From the NCBI RefSeq assembly GCF_006346325.1, contig NZ_VDYR01000001.1, positions 1,798,001 to 1,862,000 on the forward strand: a DNA stretch of 64,000 nt. Reading direction: 5' to 3'. Below, piece after piece: positions 9,147 through 18,457 of the stretch. The notes beneath the pieces are model-generated. The model ran no database searches and was not told the DNA's origin. It saw only the letters and a program-made list of their open reading frames with translations. The translations under genes and the position numbers were made by a program. The DNA is from Sphingomonas japonica (GTDB lineage: Bacteria; Pseudomonadota; Alphaproteobacteria; Sphingomonadales; Sphingomonadaceae). Position 1 is the stretch's first letter. Every line of letters starts with the position of its first letter.

Positions 9147-10452
9147 CAGTGCGCACCCCGCGAGCATCGTCTCCACCGTGCCGGCAGGCAGCCACGAACC
9201 GGCGCAGCGCACGCCGACCGACTGGAAGACCGGGTCGATGCAGACGCGCATCCAGCGGCGTTACGCCGCGGAACGGCGCTTCCGCTGGCTGGGCCTTTCG
9301 GCGGTCGTGGTGTCGGCCGGGTTCCTGGTGTTCCTGCTCATCACGATGGCATCCAACGGCGCCGCCGGCTTTCTGCGCAGCAATGTCGCGCTGCCAGTCG
9401 ATTTCGCCAATGCCGGGCTGGAAGTGACGCCGGCACAGCTGAACAGCGCCGGTGCCGACCTGGCGCTGGCGTCGGCGGGGATCGAGGATGCCACCGCCAA
9501 CGCCGCTACCGCCGCCTATGGCCCGGCGGGAATCGACTATATCGCCGAGACGGCATGGCTGCACGTGCGCGACGCGCTCAAGGACGACCCGTCGCTGCTC
9601 GGAAAGCGCGCAGTTGTCGAGGTGCCGGCTTCGGCGATGATCGACGTCGCGTCGCGCGGACAGGGCGAACCCGAAGCCGAAGCCGCGGTGGCCCGGCTGC
9701 AAGCGGCGGGGGCGCTGTCGCGCGGCTTCAACAGTGCTTTTCTGACCGGCGCCGATGCGACCGATCCGAGCGCGGTGGGCATCTGGGGCGCACTCAAAGG
9801 CTCGCTGCTGACGATGCTGATCACGCTGATCCTGGCGTTTCCGATCGGCACCTTGTCGGCGCTCTATCTCGAGGAATATGCACCCAAGAACCGGTTCACC
9901 GACCTGATCGAGGTGTCGATCAACAATCTCGCCGCGGTGCCTTCGATCATCTTCGGCCTGCTCGGGCTCGCGGTATTCCTCAACTTCATGCAGTTGCCGC
10001 GATCGGCCCCGATCGTCGGGGGGCTGACGCTGGCGCTGATGATCATGCCGGTGATCGTCATTGCCGGTCGCAACGCGATAAAGTCCGTGCCGCCCTCGAT
10101 CCGCGACGCCGCGCTGGGCATCGGTGCCAGCCGGGTTCAGGTGGTGTTCCATCATGTCCTGCCGCTCGCGCTGCCCGGCATCCTGACCGGCACGATCATC
10201 GGCATGGCCCGCGCGCTGGGGGAGACCGCGCCGCTGTTGATGATCGGCATGCGGGCGTTCATCGCTACCCCGCCCGAGGGCATCAACGATCCCGCCACGG
10301 TGCTGCCGGTGCAGATCTTCCTGTGGTCCGACCAGGTCAGTCAAGGCTTCGTCGAAAAGACCAGCGCGGCGATCATCGTGCTGCTGGTGTTCCTCCTCGC
10401 GATGAATGCACTCGCCATCTATCTCCGCAACCGATTCGAGACCCGCTGGTAA
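9139..10452 (+). CDS. pstA: Phosphate ABC transporter permease PstA
   Basis: Partner permease of PstC, 437 residues against about 296 in E. coli. After a first membrane segment at about 50-73 comes an unusually large loop of about 130 residues (75-205, Ala-rich, probably periplasmic), then the standard permease core from residue 214 with the EAA-type loop [21 protein letters not shown] around 330-350. The ATG overlaps pstC by 8 bases and the TAA overlaps the pstB start by one base. The long loop seems typical of alphaproteobacterial PstA and may alter contact with lipid-anchored PstS (inference). Confidence 0.93.
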   Translation: MTDSAHPASIVSTVPAGSHEPAQRTPTDWKTGSMQTRIQRRYAAERRFRWLGLSAVVVSAGFLVFLLITMASNGAAGFLRSNVALPVDFANAGLEVTPAQLNSAGADLALASAGIEDATANAATAAYGPAGIDYIAETAWLHVRDALKDDPSLLGKRAVVEVPASAMIDVASRGQGEPEAEAAVARLQAAGALSRGFNSAFLTGADATDPSAVGIWGALKGSLLTMLITLILAFPIGTLSALYLEEYAPKNRFTDLIEVSINNLAAVPSIIFGLLGLAVFLNFMQLPRSAPIVGGLTLALMIMPVIVIAGRNAIKSVPPSIRDAALGIGASRVQVVFHHVLPLALPGILTGTIIGMARALGETAPLLMIGMRAFIATPPEGINDPATVLPVQIFLWSDQVSQGFVEKTSAAIIVLLVFLLAMNALAIYLRNRFETRW

Positions 10453-11273
10453 TGAACGATACTCCGATCCCGCAGGCTGCGCTCGACCGTGCGATCCAAG
10501 ACGCGACGCACGACACGCCGACCAAGATGTCGGCGCGCGACGTCAACGTCTTCTATGGCGCCACCCATGCCATCAAGAACGTGTCGATCGACATCGACAT
10601 GGACAAGGTCGTCGCATTCATCGGCCCGTCGGGCTGCGGCAAATCTACCTTCCTGCGCACGCTCAACCGCATGAACGACACCATCCCGATCGCGCGGACC
10701 GAAGGGCGCATCACGCTCGACGGCGAGGACATCTATTCGTCCGACATGGACGTCGTCCAGCTTCGCGCCCGCGTCGGGATGGTGTTCCAGAAGCCCAATC
10801 CGTTCCCCAAGTCGATCTATGAGAACGTGGCCTATGGCCCCCGCATCCACGGACTAGCGGCGTCGAAGGCGGACATGGACACCATCGTCGAACAGTCGCT
10901 GACCCGCGCCGGCCTGTGGGGCGAGGTCAAGGACCGGTTGCAGGATTCGGGCACGGCACTGTCGGGGGGGCAGCAGCAGCGATTGTGCATCGCCCGCGCG
11001 ATCGCCGTCGATCCGGAAGTCATCCTGATGGACGAGCCCTGCTCCGCGCTCGATCCGATCGCGACCGCCAAGATCGAGGAGCTGATCGGCGAACTGCGCG
11101 GCCGCTATGCGATCGTCATCGTCACCCACAACATGCAACAGGCGGCACGCGTGTCGCAGCGCACCGCATTCTTCCACCTCGGCAACCTGGTCGAATACGG
11201 AGTGACGTCCGATATCTTCACCAATCCTCGGCAGAACCGCACCAAGGATTACATCACCGGCCGCTACGGATAG
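10452..11273 (+). CDS. pstB: Phosphate ABC transporter ATP-binding protein PstB
   Basis: Cytoplasmic ATPase driving phosphate import, 273 residues, the standard size plus a short N-terminal tail. It shows Walker [10 protein letters not shown] near residue 57, the Q-loop [10 protein letters not shown], the ABC signature LSGGQQQR and Walker B VILMDEP. The start is fixed by the TAATG overlap with pstA. A run of seven G bases sits directly before the signature codons. Confidence 0.97.
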   Translation: MNDTPIPQAALDRAIQDATHDTPTKMSARDVNVFYGATHAIKNVSIDIDMDKVVAFIGPSGCGKSTFLRTLNRMNDTIPIARTEGRITLDGEDIYSSDMDVVQLRARVGMVFQKPNPFPKSIYENVAYGPRIHGLAASKADMDTIVEQSLTRAGLWGEVKDRLQDSGTALSGGQQQRLCIARAIAVDPEVILMDEPCSALDPIATAKIEELIGELRGRYAIVIVTHNMQQAARVSQRTAFFHLGNLVEYGVTSDIFTNPRQNRTKDYITGRYG

Positions 11274-11283
11274 GATTGCGAAC

Positions 11284-11988
11284 ATGGCAACCGGGCACGA
11301 ACATACCGTCAAGGCGTTCGACAACGATATCGGCGTGCTGCGCGCGCTGATCTCCCAGATGGGCGGGCTGGCGGAGGAAGCGATCGCCAACGCGATGCTA
11401 GCGCTTCAGCGCAACGATCAGGTGCTGGCGAAGCAGGTTCGCAAGAACGACAAGAGGATCGATGCGCTCGAGGCGGAGATCGAACGGCTCGCCGTGCAGA
11501 TCATCGCACTGCGCGCGCCGATGGCCGACGACCTTCGCGAAGTCGTCGCGGCGCTCAAGATCGCCGCGGTGGTCGAGCGCATCGGCGACTATGCCAAGAA
11601 TATCGCCAAGCGCATTCCGATGATCTACGGCGAGCGCAACGACACCCGGATCGAGGCGATCTCGGTACTGCCGGCGATGGCGCAGGTCGCCAGCGAAATG
11701 GTCCACGACGTGCTCAACGCGTTTTCGGCGCGCGATCCGGACATGGCGATCCTGGTGCACGAGCGCGACAAGGCACTCGACGATTTCTACAATTCGATCT
11801 TTCGCGTGCTCGTCACCTTCATGGTCGAGAATCCCAAGACGATCAGCCAGGTCGCGCACCTGTTGTTCGTCGCCAAGAATATCGAACGCATCGGCGACCA
11901 TGCGACCAACGTCGCCGAGATGGTCCATTATGCCGCGACCGGTCGGTACATGAACGACCGCGAGAGCGACGAACCCTTCGGCATGTAA
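11284..11988 (+). CDS. phoU: Phosphate signalling regulator PhoU
   Basis: A 234-residue all-helical protein that links PstB activity to PhoR and keeps the Pho regulon off when phosphate is plentiful. Two PhoU repeats are visible (about 15-110 and 118-215), each with the metal-binding pattern around ERIGDYAKN and ERIGDHATNVAE. It starts 11 nt after pstB and is followed 12 nt later by phoB. Confidence 0.97.
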   Translation: MATGHEHTVKAFDNDIGVLRALISQMGGLAEEAIANAMLALQRNDQVLAKQVRKNDKRIDALEAEIERLAVQIIALRAPMADDLREVVAALKIAAVVERIGDYAKNIAKRIPMIYGERNDTRIEAISVLPAMAQVASEMVHDVLNAFSARDPDMAILVHERDKALDDFYNSIFRVLVTFMVENPKTISQVAHLLFVAKNIERIGDHATNVAEMVHYAATGRYMNDRESDEPFGM

Positions 11989-12000
11989 GGAACGCCTGCG

Positions 12001-12693
12001 ATGGCCCGTGTGAAGATGCTGCTGGTCGAAGACGATGCCGCGCTCGCCGAATTGCTGACCTGGCATTTCAAGCGCGAGGATTTCGAGGTCGTCCAGACCC
12101 CCGACGGCGAGGAAGCGCTGCTGCTCGCCAAGGAGGCGACTCCCGACATCGTCCTGCTCGACTGGATGGTAGAGGGGCTTTCGGGGATCGAGGTGTGCCG
12201 CCGCCTGCGCCGCATGACCGAGACCGCCAATGTTCCGATTATCATGCTGACCGCGCGTGGAGAGGAAGAGGATCGCGTACGCGGCCTCGAAACCGGCGCC
12301 GACGATTATGTGACCAAGCCGTTCTCGCCGCGCGAGCTGGTCGCAAGGGTCGGCGCGGTGCTGCGCCGCGTGCGTCCTGCGCTGGCGGGCGAAGCGCTGA
12401 TCTACGCCGACATCGAGATGGACACGGTCGGCCACAAGGTGCGGCGCGCAGGCGAAGTCGTGCCGCTCGGCCCCACCGAGTTCCGCCTGCTCAAGCATTT
12501 CCTTGAGCATCCCGGCTGGGTATTCTCGCGCGAACGGCTGCTCGACGCGGTATGGGGACATGATTCGGACATCGAGTCGCGCACCGTCGATGTCCATATC
12601 CGGCGGCTGCGCAAGGCGATCAATCGCGGCGACCGGCCTGACATCATCCGCACCGTGCGGTCCGCCGGATATGCGCTCGATTCGGGCAGCTGA
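12001..12693 (+). CDS. phoB: Phosphate regulon response regulator PhoB
   Basis: OmpR-family transcription factor activated by PhoR, 230 residues. The receiver domain has the acidic pair D11/D12, phospho-acceptor D54 in VLLDWM, T84 and K106 (TKPF). The winged-helix DNA-binding domain covers about 130-228 and includes ESRTVDVHIRRLRKAI. Last gene of the phosphate operon; no clear terminator follows it directly. Confidence 0.97.
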   Translation: MARVKMLLVEDDAALAELLTWHFKREDFEVVQTPDGEEALLLAKEATPDIVLLDWMVEGLSGIEVCRRLRRMTETANVPIIMLTARGEEEDRVRGLETGADDYVTKPFSPRELVARVGAVLRRVRPALAGEALIYADIEMDTVGHKVRRAGEVVPLGPTEFRLLKHFLEHPGWVFSRERLLDAVWGHDSDIESRTVDVHIRRLRKAINRGDRPDIIRTVRSAGYALDSGS

Positions 12694-12789
12694 ACGAATC
12701 GCGGTCGAAACGAAGGAAAGATTCGGACAGTTGGGCGTTCCACCGGTCGGCGCGCGCAGATTGCGCGCATGAAATCGAAGGAGCTACCG

Positions 12790-13263
12790 ATGAAGTATCT
12801 CGCACTCGCCACCGCGCTCGCCCTGAGCGGCACCGCGATCGCCCAGACGACGACTACGCCGCCGCCGGCAACCCAGGACGGCATGGCGCAGGACAGCATG
12901 ACGCAGACCCAGGACGGCATGGCGCAAGACGACATGGACAGCATGTCGACGACGCCGCCGATGACGCAGGACAACACCGTCCCGCCCGCGACCAACATGC
13001 CGCCATCGACCCCGCCGACCGGTACGCCGCCGTCGAGCACGATGCCGATGAACCAGCCGATGACGTCGATGTCGGGTGACGATCCCGCAGGCGGCTACAT
13101 GCCGTCGCAGCCTGCGCTGAGCGGCCCGGCGACTGCCGGTGCGACCGTGCGCTTCCAGCCGAGCCCTTCGCCCGATCAGGCGTTCCCCGCCCCCGCGCCG
13201 CTCGCCGAATATCCGGTTTGCAAGGCCGGCCAGACCGACGGCTGCCGCAACCGCGGCGAATAA
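12790..13263 (+). CDS. Exported Met/Thr/Pro/Gln-rich low-complexity protein, unknown function
   Basis: A 157-residue protein with a clear signal peptide, [19 protein letters not shown], cleaved after about residue 19. The mature part is low complexity: repeated [10 protein letters not shown] blocks rich in Met, Asp and Gln, then Thr/Pro-rich stretches, and a C-terminal segment with two cysteines ([11 protein letters not shown]). The start at 12790 has a good AAGGAG upstream; a Met seven codons earlier is less likely. Met/Asp-rich secreted proteins sometimes bind copper or other metals, but nothing here proves that. A strong terminator follows. Confidence 0.7.
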   Translation: MKYLALATALALSGTAIAQTTTTPPPATQDGMAQDSMTQTQDGMAQDDMDSMSTTPPMTQDNTVPPATNMPPSTPPTGTPPSSTMPMNQPMTSMSGDDPAGGYMPSQPALSGPATAGATVRFQPSPSPDQAFPAPAPLAEYPVCKAGQTDGCRNRGE

Positions 13264-13320
13264 CGCGACGGGGCTGAACTGCCTCGATCGCTTGGCGCGG
13301 CGAGGCTTCGGCGATACGAC

Positions 13321-13350
13321 CCTCCCCAACTTGGTTGGGGAGGGTTTTTT
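13321..13350 (+). terminator. Rho-independent terminator whose 3' arm is the SDR ribosome binding site
   Basis: A 9-bp stem, CCTCCCCAA pairing with TTGGGGAGG around a 5-base loop, followed by a run of six T. It should end the transcript of the gene at 12790-13263. The T run stops one base before the ATG at 13352, and GGGAGGG of the 3' arm lies at Shine-Dalgarno distance from that ATG. Confidence 0.85.
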
Positions 13351-13351
13351 C

Positions 13352-14248
13352 ATGTCCATTCGCTTCGACGGCCGCGTAGCCATCGTCACCGGTGCGGGCG
13401 GTGGCCTGGGACGAGCCTATGCGCTCGACCTCGCGCAGCGCGGCGCCAAAGTCGTCGTCAACGATCTCGGCGGCGCGCGCGACGGTACCGGCCAATCCGA
13501 CGCTGCGCTCCGCGTGGTCGAGGAGATCGCGGCGTCAGGCGGCGAAGCGATGGCCGATGGCGGCAGCGTCACCGACCCCGCGCAGATGGCGGAGATGGTC
13601 GCTCGCGCGAAAGAGCGCTGGGGCGGCGTCCATATCCTCATCAACAACGCCGGCGTGCTGCGCGACAAGAGCTTCGCCAAGATGGAACCGGAGGATTTTG
13701 CCTTCGTGGTCGATGTCCATCTGAACGGCTCGGCCAATGCCACCAAGGCGGTGTGGGAGACGATGCGCGAGCAGGCCTATGGCCGTATCCTGATGACGGC
13801 GTCGTCGACCGGGCTGTTCGGCAATTTCGGCCAGGCCAATTACGGTGCCGCCAAGCTGGGACTCGCCGGCTTGGCCAAGACGCTCCACCTCGAAGGCGCC
13901 AAATACGGTATCCGCGTCAACACCCTCGCACCGACCGCGGGGACGCGCATGACCGAGGACATCTTTCCCCAGGCCGCGTTCGACCTGTTCAAGCCCGAGG
14001 CTGTCGCCCCGGCGGCGCTGTTCCTGGTCAGCGAGGATGCTCCCAGCAACGCCATTGTCGGCGCAGGCGCCGGGGTGTTCCAAGCGAGCTATGTCACCCT
14101 GACCCGTGGGCTGCGCCTGCAGGGCGACGATCTGTCGCCCGAGGGCGTCGCGGCGCATTGGTCTGAAATCACCGACCGCACTGACGAAATCGTCCCGCAA
14201 TCGGGCGGGGAGCAGGCGCAGAGCATCTTCAGCCTGCTCCAGCGCTGA
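13352..14248 (+). CDS. SDR family NAD(P)-dependent oxidoreductase (hydroxyacyl-CoA dehydrogenase-like)
   Basis: A 298-residue short-chain dehydrogenase. The cofactor site TGAGGGLG is at 13-20, NNAG at 98-101, and the catalytic Ser (151/152), Tyr164 and Lys168 lie in SS...YGAAK. The [11 protein letters not shown] segment after the third strand resembles the (3R)-hydroxyacyl-CoA dehydrogenase part of peroxisomal multifunctional enzyme 2, which points to fatty-acyl-CoA oxidation (inference). No shorter start keeps the cofactor motif, so the ATG directly behind the terminator is the real one. The C-terminal tail of about 50 residues is longer than in minimal SDRs. Confidence 0.88.
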   Translation: MSIRFDGRVAIVTGAGGGLGRAYALDLAQRGAKVVVNDLGGARDGTGQSDAALRVVEEIAASGGEAMADGGSVTDPAQMAEMVARAKERWGGVHILINNAGVLRDKSFAKMEPEDFAFVVDVHLNGSANATKAVWETMREQAYGRILMTASSTGLFGNFGQANYGAAKLGLAGLAKTLHLEGAKYGIRVNTLAPTAGTRMTEDIFPQAAFDLFKPEAVAPAALFLVSEDAPSNAIVGAGAGVFQASYVTLTRGLRLQGDDLSPEGVAAHWSEITDRTDEIVPQSGGEQAQSIFSLLQR

Positions 14249-14328
14249 AGGCTTTGGTCGCTACCGCACGAAGTGTATTGCTATACTAAGTCACCTGCGA
14301 TAGTCTGATCGCACAGGGAGGTATGGTG

Positions 14329-15357
14329 ATGTACAGCGAGAGTGATCTCAATCAGGCGGTCGAGGCGGGCGTTCTCGCGCCCGAAGCCGCGGCGGCATTT
14401 CGCGACCATGTCGCGCTCGGCCGGTCGGCGCCGGCGGTGGACGAGGAATCGTTCCGGCTGCTCACCGGTTTCAACGACATTTTCGTATCGATCGCGCTGA
14501 CGTTGCTGTTGGTCGCAATCGGACAGATCGGCGAGCGCATCGCCGAACCGGTCGCGGGCATCGGCGTCGCCGTTGCGGCGTGGCTGCTCGCCGAATATTT
14601 CACCCGCGCACGCCGGATGGCGCTGCCCAGCATTCTGCTGCTGCTCGCCTTTGTCGGCGGCGTCGCGGCGTCGCTGGTCGGGGTGATGGTGCGGATCAAT
14701 CCCGATCTTTCCGACCAGCAGAATGCCGCGATCCTGGCCGGAATCGCCGCGGTGTCGGCCGGCGCCGCCTATCTGCACTGGCGGCGGTTCATGGTGCCGA
14801 TCACCGTCGCCGCCGGTGCGGTTGCAGCGGTCGGCGTCGTCATCGGCCTCATCTTCGCGGTGATCCCGATGGACGAGGACGCGCTCTACCCGATCGCGCT
14901 CGTCGCCGGGCTCGCCGTGTTCGGCCTGGCGATGCGCTGGGACATGTCCGATCGCGAGCGCCGGACGCGGCGGTCCGACGTTGCCTTCTGGCTCCACCTC
15001 GCCGCCGCACCGCTGATCGCACATCCGATCTTCCAGATGCTGGGCGTGTTCGGCAGCGACATCACCCCGGCGACCGGGGTCGTCGTGATGCTGCTCTATG
15101 TCGGCTTCGGCTTCGTCGCGCTCGCAGTCGATCGCCGGGCGCTACTGGTGTCGTCACTGGTGTACGTGCTTTACGCGATGTACGCGCTGTTCGCGAAGGC
15201 GGGCGCGCTCGAACTGAGCGCAGCGCTCACCGCGCTGGTGATCGGATCGGCGCTGCTGACGCTGTCGGCTTTCTGGCACTCGATGCGCGGGTTCGTGGTG
15301 GCGATGCTCGGCAGCCTGCAACATCGCCTGCCGCCGGTGGCGCTGCGCGCAGCGTGA
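14329..15357 (+). CDS. Multi-pass membrane protein, unknown function
   Basis: A 342-residue protein with a soluble N-terminus of about 45 residues and eight to ten hydrophobic segments, roughly 50-68, 75-90, 98-118, 130-145, 150-165, 170-190, 200-212, 240-255, 262-280 and 290-320. It may be distantly related to DUF2157/DUF4401-type membrane proteins, but I cannot confirm that. I chose the ATG at 14329 because GGGAGG lies at good distance; the ATG at 14323 is too close to it. TATACT at 14282-14287 may be a -10 element, without a good -35. Confidence 0.65.
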   Translation: MYSESDLNQAVEAGVLAPEAAAAFRDHVALGRSAPAVDEESFRLLTGFNDIFVSIALTLLLVAIGQIGERIAEPVAGIGVAVAAWLLAEYFTRARRMALPSILLLLAFVGGVAASLVGVMVRINPDLSDQQNAAILAGIAAVSAGAAYLHWRRFMVPITVAAGAVAAVGVVIGLIFAVIPMDEDALYPIALVAGLAVFGLAMRWDMSDRERRTRRSDVAFWLHLAAAPLIAHPIFQMLGVFGSDITPATGVVVMLLYVGFGFVALAVDRRALLVSSLVYVLYAMYALFAKAGALELSAALTALVIGSALLTLSAFWHSMRGFVVAMLGSLQHRLPPVALRAA

Positions 15358-15390
15358 GGATCCTCGCCGGTTCCTGACCCAAGCAAAGCA

Positions 15391-15418
15391 GAGCGGCGTC
15401 CGACGACGGGCGCCGCTC
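15391..15418 (-). terminator. Hairpin between convergent genes
   Basis: GAGCGGCG pairs with CGCCGCTC around a 12-base loop, between the convergent genes ending at 15357 and 15424. On the minus strand the stem is followed by a pyrimidine-rich CTGCTTTGCTT, so it probably ends the cysE-DUF2794 transcript. Confidence 0.6.
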
Positions 15419-15423
15419 CGCCC

Positions 15424-15768
15424 TCAGTCCTCGACGATCTTCATCAGGCGGCGCTCGACCGGGGCCAGCACCGGACCCAGCTCGGCGCCGCGCTTGACGA
15501 TCTGCCCCGCCTCGCCGACCAGCGCCCACATTCCCTGCTTGTTGCGGAGCGCCGGGCGCTTTTCGATCCGGAATTCGGGACGTTCGGCGGCGCGCCGGAA
15601 TGCCGCGAACACCGCGGCGTCGCGTCCCAGTTCGATCGCGTAATCGCGCCAATGCCCCGCGGCGACCATCCGGCCATATAGATCGAGGATGCGCGTCAGT
15701 TCGATACGTTCGAACCCGATCTGGCTGGGCGCCGATCGCGCGAGGGGAAACGGGCTGACGGTCCCCAT
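15424..15768 (-). CDS. DUF2794 domain-containing protein
   Basis: A 114-residue cytoplasmic protein of unknown function, restricted as far as I know to alphaproteobacteria. The segment FRRAAERPEFRIEKRPALRN at about 57-76 followed by QGMWALVGEAGQIVKRG is the family's core. The ATG overlaps the cysE stop by one base (TGATG), so it is translated with cysE. Confidence 0.85.
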   Translation of the reverse strand: MGTVSPFPLARSAPSQIGFERIELTRILDLYGRMVAAGHWRDYAIELGRDAAVFAAFRRAAERPEFRIEKRPALRNKQGMWALVGEAGQIVKRGAELGPVLAPVERRLMKIVED

Positions 15769-16448
15769 CAGGCGCGATCGCGCCTTTCTTCCTGCTCGGC
15801 GAGCGCAGCGTCGAGCCGCTTGCGCATCGCTTCGAGTTCACAGCGCAATATCTCGATCTTCTGCGTCGACGGATCGAACATCTCGGTGCACGGCGTGCCA
15901 TAGGGCATGAAGCCGCGCTGGTAATTTTCCGCCTCGATCAGCGTCGAGCGCGCCGGGATACCGACCATCGTCGCCCCTTCGGGCACGTCGCGCGTCACCA
16001 CAGCATTGGCCCCGATCCGCGCGCGCGATCCTACCGTGATCGGCCCCAGCACCTGAGCTCCCGAGCCGACGATCGCCCCGGCCAGCAGGGTCGGATGCCG
16101 CTTGCCGCGCACGCCATTGTCGGGGCTGGTGCCGCCCAGCGTGACGCACTGATAGATGGTGACGTCGTCGCCGATCTCCGCCGTCTCACCGATCACCGTG
16201 AAGCCGTGATCGATGAACAGGTTGCGGCCGATGGTGGCGCCGGGATGGATGTCGATCGCGGTCAGCCAGCGCGACCAGTGATTGACCAGCCGCGCGAGGA
16301 AGAAAGCCCGCCTGCGGAACAGCGCGTGCGCGACGCGATGATATCCGACCGCCCAGACGCCGGGATAGAGCAGGATTTCGGCACGTGATCGCGGGGCAGG
16401 ATCGCGCGCGCGGATCGAATCCAGGTAGATAGTCAGCGCGCGCAGCAT
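15768..16448 (-). CDS. cysE: Serine O-acetyltransferase
   Basis: Acetylates serine with acetyl-CoA, the first step of cysteine synthesis. It has 226 residues, nearer the short EpsC-type enzymes than the 273-residue E. coli CysE. Left-handed beta-helix repeats run from about residue 65 to 165 and include DIHPGATIGRNLFIDHG with the catalytic Asp/His pair, and VTLGGTS. The C-terminus has an additional heptad-like helix (LEAMRKRLDAALAEQEE), longer than the inhibitory tail of CysE. I chose the ATG at 16448; upstream in-frame sequence has no family similarity. A sulfite-exporter-like gene is divergent. Confidence 0.93.
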   Translation of the reverse strand: MLRALTIYLDSIRARDPAPRSRAEILLYPGVWAVGYHRVAHALFRRRAFFLARLVNHWSRWLTAIDIHPGATIGRNLFIDHGFTVIGETAEIGDDVTIYQCVTLGGTSPDNGVRGKRHPTLLAGAIVGSGAQVLGPITVGSRARIGANAVVTRDVPEGATMVGIPARSTLIEAENYQRGFMPYGTPCTEMFDPSTQKIEILRCELEAMRKRLDAALAEQEERRDRA

Positions 16449-16610
16449 GCAGTCCCTTTCGCTCGCTGCGATGTAGGACACGGCGCGGCGAGTTTCCAGT
16501 TCCACCGCGGCACCGTTGCCCGGCGAAAGCCTATCTATCTTGTGGAGATTAGTTTTGGCGGGCATGAGTGTGCGGCGCGTCCCGCGCCCCGGGCAACTAC
16601 AAGGAGCACC

Positions 16611-17384
16611 ATGTTCGAAGGCATCACCCTGATCGAACTCCTGCCCTATATCGGCGTGGGACTGGCGGCACAGATCATCGATGGCGCGCTGGGCATGGCG
16701 TTCGGCGTGATTTCGAGCACGTTGCTGGTAAGCGTGCTCGGCGTCACCCCGGCGACAGCCTCGACCGGAGTGCATCTGGTCGAATGCTTCACCACCGGCG
16801 TATCGGGGATCAGCCACGCGCTCCACCGCAACGTCAACTGGCGGCTGTTCGCCCGGCTCGTCGTTCCCGGCGTGATCGGCGGCGTACTCGGCGCCTATGT
16901 GCTGACATCGCTCGACGCGGCGGTGACGCGGCCGTTTGTGATGGGCTATCTAGCGCTGATCGGCCTCTACCTCATCTATCGCGGCTGGGGATTTCCGCCG
17001 ACCCAGCGCGAGCCCAAGATCGTCGAGCCGCTCGGGCTCGCTGGAGGCTTCCTCGACGCCGCGGGCGGCGGCGGCTGGGGTCCGGTGGTGACGTCGAATC
17101 TGCTCGTCCAGGGGGCAGCGCCGCGTACCACCATCGGCACCGTCAATACCGCGGAATTCGTGCTGACACTGTCGATCTCGATCACCTTCCTGATCGGCAT
17201 CGGCACGCAGGGTCTGACGCGCGAATTCTGGGTTCCGGTGCTCGGCCTGCTCATCGGCGGCGTCATCGCCGCGCCGTTCGGAGCGATGGTGGCCAAGCGT
17301 GTTCCCACCAAGATCCTGCTGATCCTGGTCGGCATCGTTCTGAGCATCACCAGCGCGTTCAGCATCGTCAGCGCGCTTCGCTGA
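16611..17384 (+). CDS. TauE/SafE family sulfite exporter-like membrane protein
   Basis: A 257-residue membrane protein with seven to eight hydrophobic segments and the two-repeat TauE/SafE layout: an N-terminal half starting GVGLAAQIIDGALGMAFGV and a second half with GGFLDAAGGGGWGPVV. The family exports sulfite, sulfoacetate or related anions. Its divergent position next to cysE fits a sulfur-related role (inference). AAGGAG lies 6 bases before the ATG. Confidence 0.88.
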   Translation: MFEGITLIELLPYIGVGLAAQIIDGALGMAFGVISSTLLVSVLGVTPATASTGVHLVECFTTGVSGISHALHRNVNWRLFARLVVPGVIGGVLGAYVLTSLDAAVTRPFVMGYLALIGLYLIYRGWGFPPTQREPKIVEPLGLAGGFLDAAGGGGWGPVVTSNLLVQGAAPRTTIGTVNTAEFVLTLSISITFLIGIGTQGLTREFWVPVLGLLIGGVIAAPFGAMVAKRVPTKILLILVGIVLSITSAFSIVSALR

Positions 17385-17454
17385 GGCCAGCCCCTTATAT
17401 CCGCGCCGGGTGACGCTACATGCTGATCGACCGAAGCGATTACGGGGAGCCGGC

Positions 17455-18357
17455 GTGACCACCTATCTGCCCACTCTCAAGCAGCTCCAATATCTGGTGG
17501 CGTTGCGTGAGGCGGGGCATTTCGGAAGGGCGGCCGAAAGCTGTTTCGTTACCCAATCGACGCTGTCGGCCGGAATTCGCGAGCTTGAGACGCTGATCGG
17601 CGTGACGCTGGTCGAGCGGACACGGCGGGTGGTGCGCTTCACCCCGCTCGGCGAGCGCATCGTCGCCAAGGCCCGCACGGTGCTTCGCGAAGCCGACGAA
17701 CTCGGCGACATCGCCCGCGCCGCCGGACGTCCGCTGACCGGCGAAATGCGGATGAGCGTCATTCCGACGATCGCGCCGTTCATCCTGCCCCGCGTGCTGC
17801 CAAAGCTGCGCGCACAATATCCCGAGCTCACCTTGTATCTTCGCGAGGAGCCGAGCGGCCCTGCCTGCGACAGCCTCCAGCACGGCCGCGCCGATTGCGT
17901 GCTGCTGGCGCTGCCTTATGCCTGCGGCGACGTCGAAATCGCGCCGCTGTTCGATGACCGCCTGTTCGTCGCCTTTCCCGGCAGCGACAGCGACGCGACG
18001 TCGGGGCCGATCGTTGCGGAGGACATCGATCCGGCGAGGATGCTGCTGCTCGAGGATGGTCACTGCCTCAAGGATCACGCGCTGGCCGCGTGCAACCATC
18101 CCGAACTGCGCGGGCAGGCGGCGATGCTGGGGACGTCGCTGCACACCATCGTCCAGATGGTCGACAACGGGCTGGGCGTCACCATGCTGCCCGAGATGGC
18201 GCTCGACGCCGGCATCCTCGACCATACCGGTATCGTCGCGCGTCCGATCGCATCGGACCGCGCATCCCGCTCGATCGCGTTGGTCTGGCGCAAGGCCAGC
18301 CCGCGCGAGCGCGACTTTCGGCTGCTTGCCGACGTCCTCGCTGACAGTGACGCCTAA
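17455..18357 (+). CDS. oxyR: LysR-family hydrogen peroxide sensor OxyR
   Basis: Peroxide-responsive transcription factor, 300 residues. The N-terminal helix-turn-helix covers about 9-65 (LKQLQYLVALREAGHFGRAA). The regulatory domain contains HCLKDHALAAC with C204 and C213, nine residues apart like C199/C208 of E. coli OxyR that form the sensing disulfide. The preceding LLLEDG is also conserved. I chose the GTG at 17455, after GGGGAG; a GTG 15 codons earlier gives an unusually long N-terminus. The catalase katE is 40 kb away, so control there would act in trans. Confidence 0.92.
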   Translation: MTTYLPTLKQLQYLVALREAGHFGRAAESCFVTQSTLSAGIRELETLIGVTLVERTRRVVRFTPLGERIVAKARTVLREADELGDIARAAGRPLTGEMRMSVIPTIAPFILPRVLPKLRAQYPELTLYLREEPSGPACDSLQHGRADCVLLALPYACGDVEIAPLFDDRLFVAFPGSDSDATSGPIVAEDIDPARMLLLEDGHCLKDHALAACNHPELRGQAAMLGTSLHTIVQMVDNGLGVTMLPEMALDAGILDHTGIVARPIASDRASRSIALVWRKASPRERDFRLLADVLADSDA

Positions 18358-18457
18358 TCTCGATCAAGCTTCCCGCATCGATCGCGAAACCATTTCGGGT
18401 GCGGACCGTATGGGACAGGTGCGCATAACCGCACCCCATAGCAATGATGGAGAGTTT

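Noticed and set aside
7743..9251. A 502-codon minus-strand frame opposite pstC
   Set aside because: Codon use and composition are those of a shadow frame (many Asp, Arg, His, Gln), while pstC on the plus strand has membrane segments and motifs.
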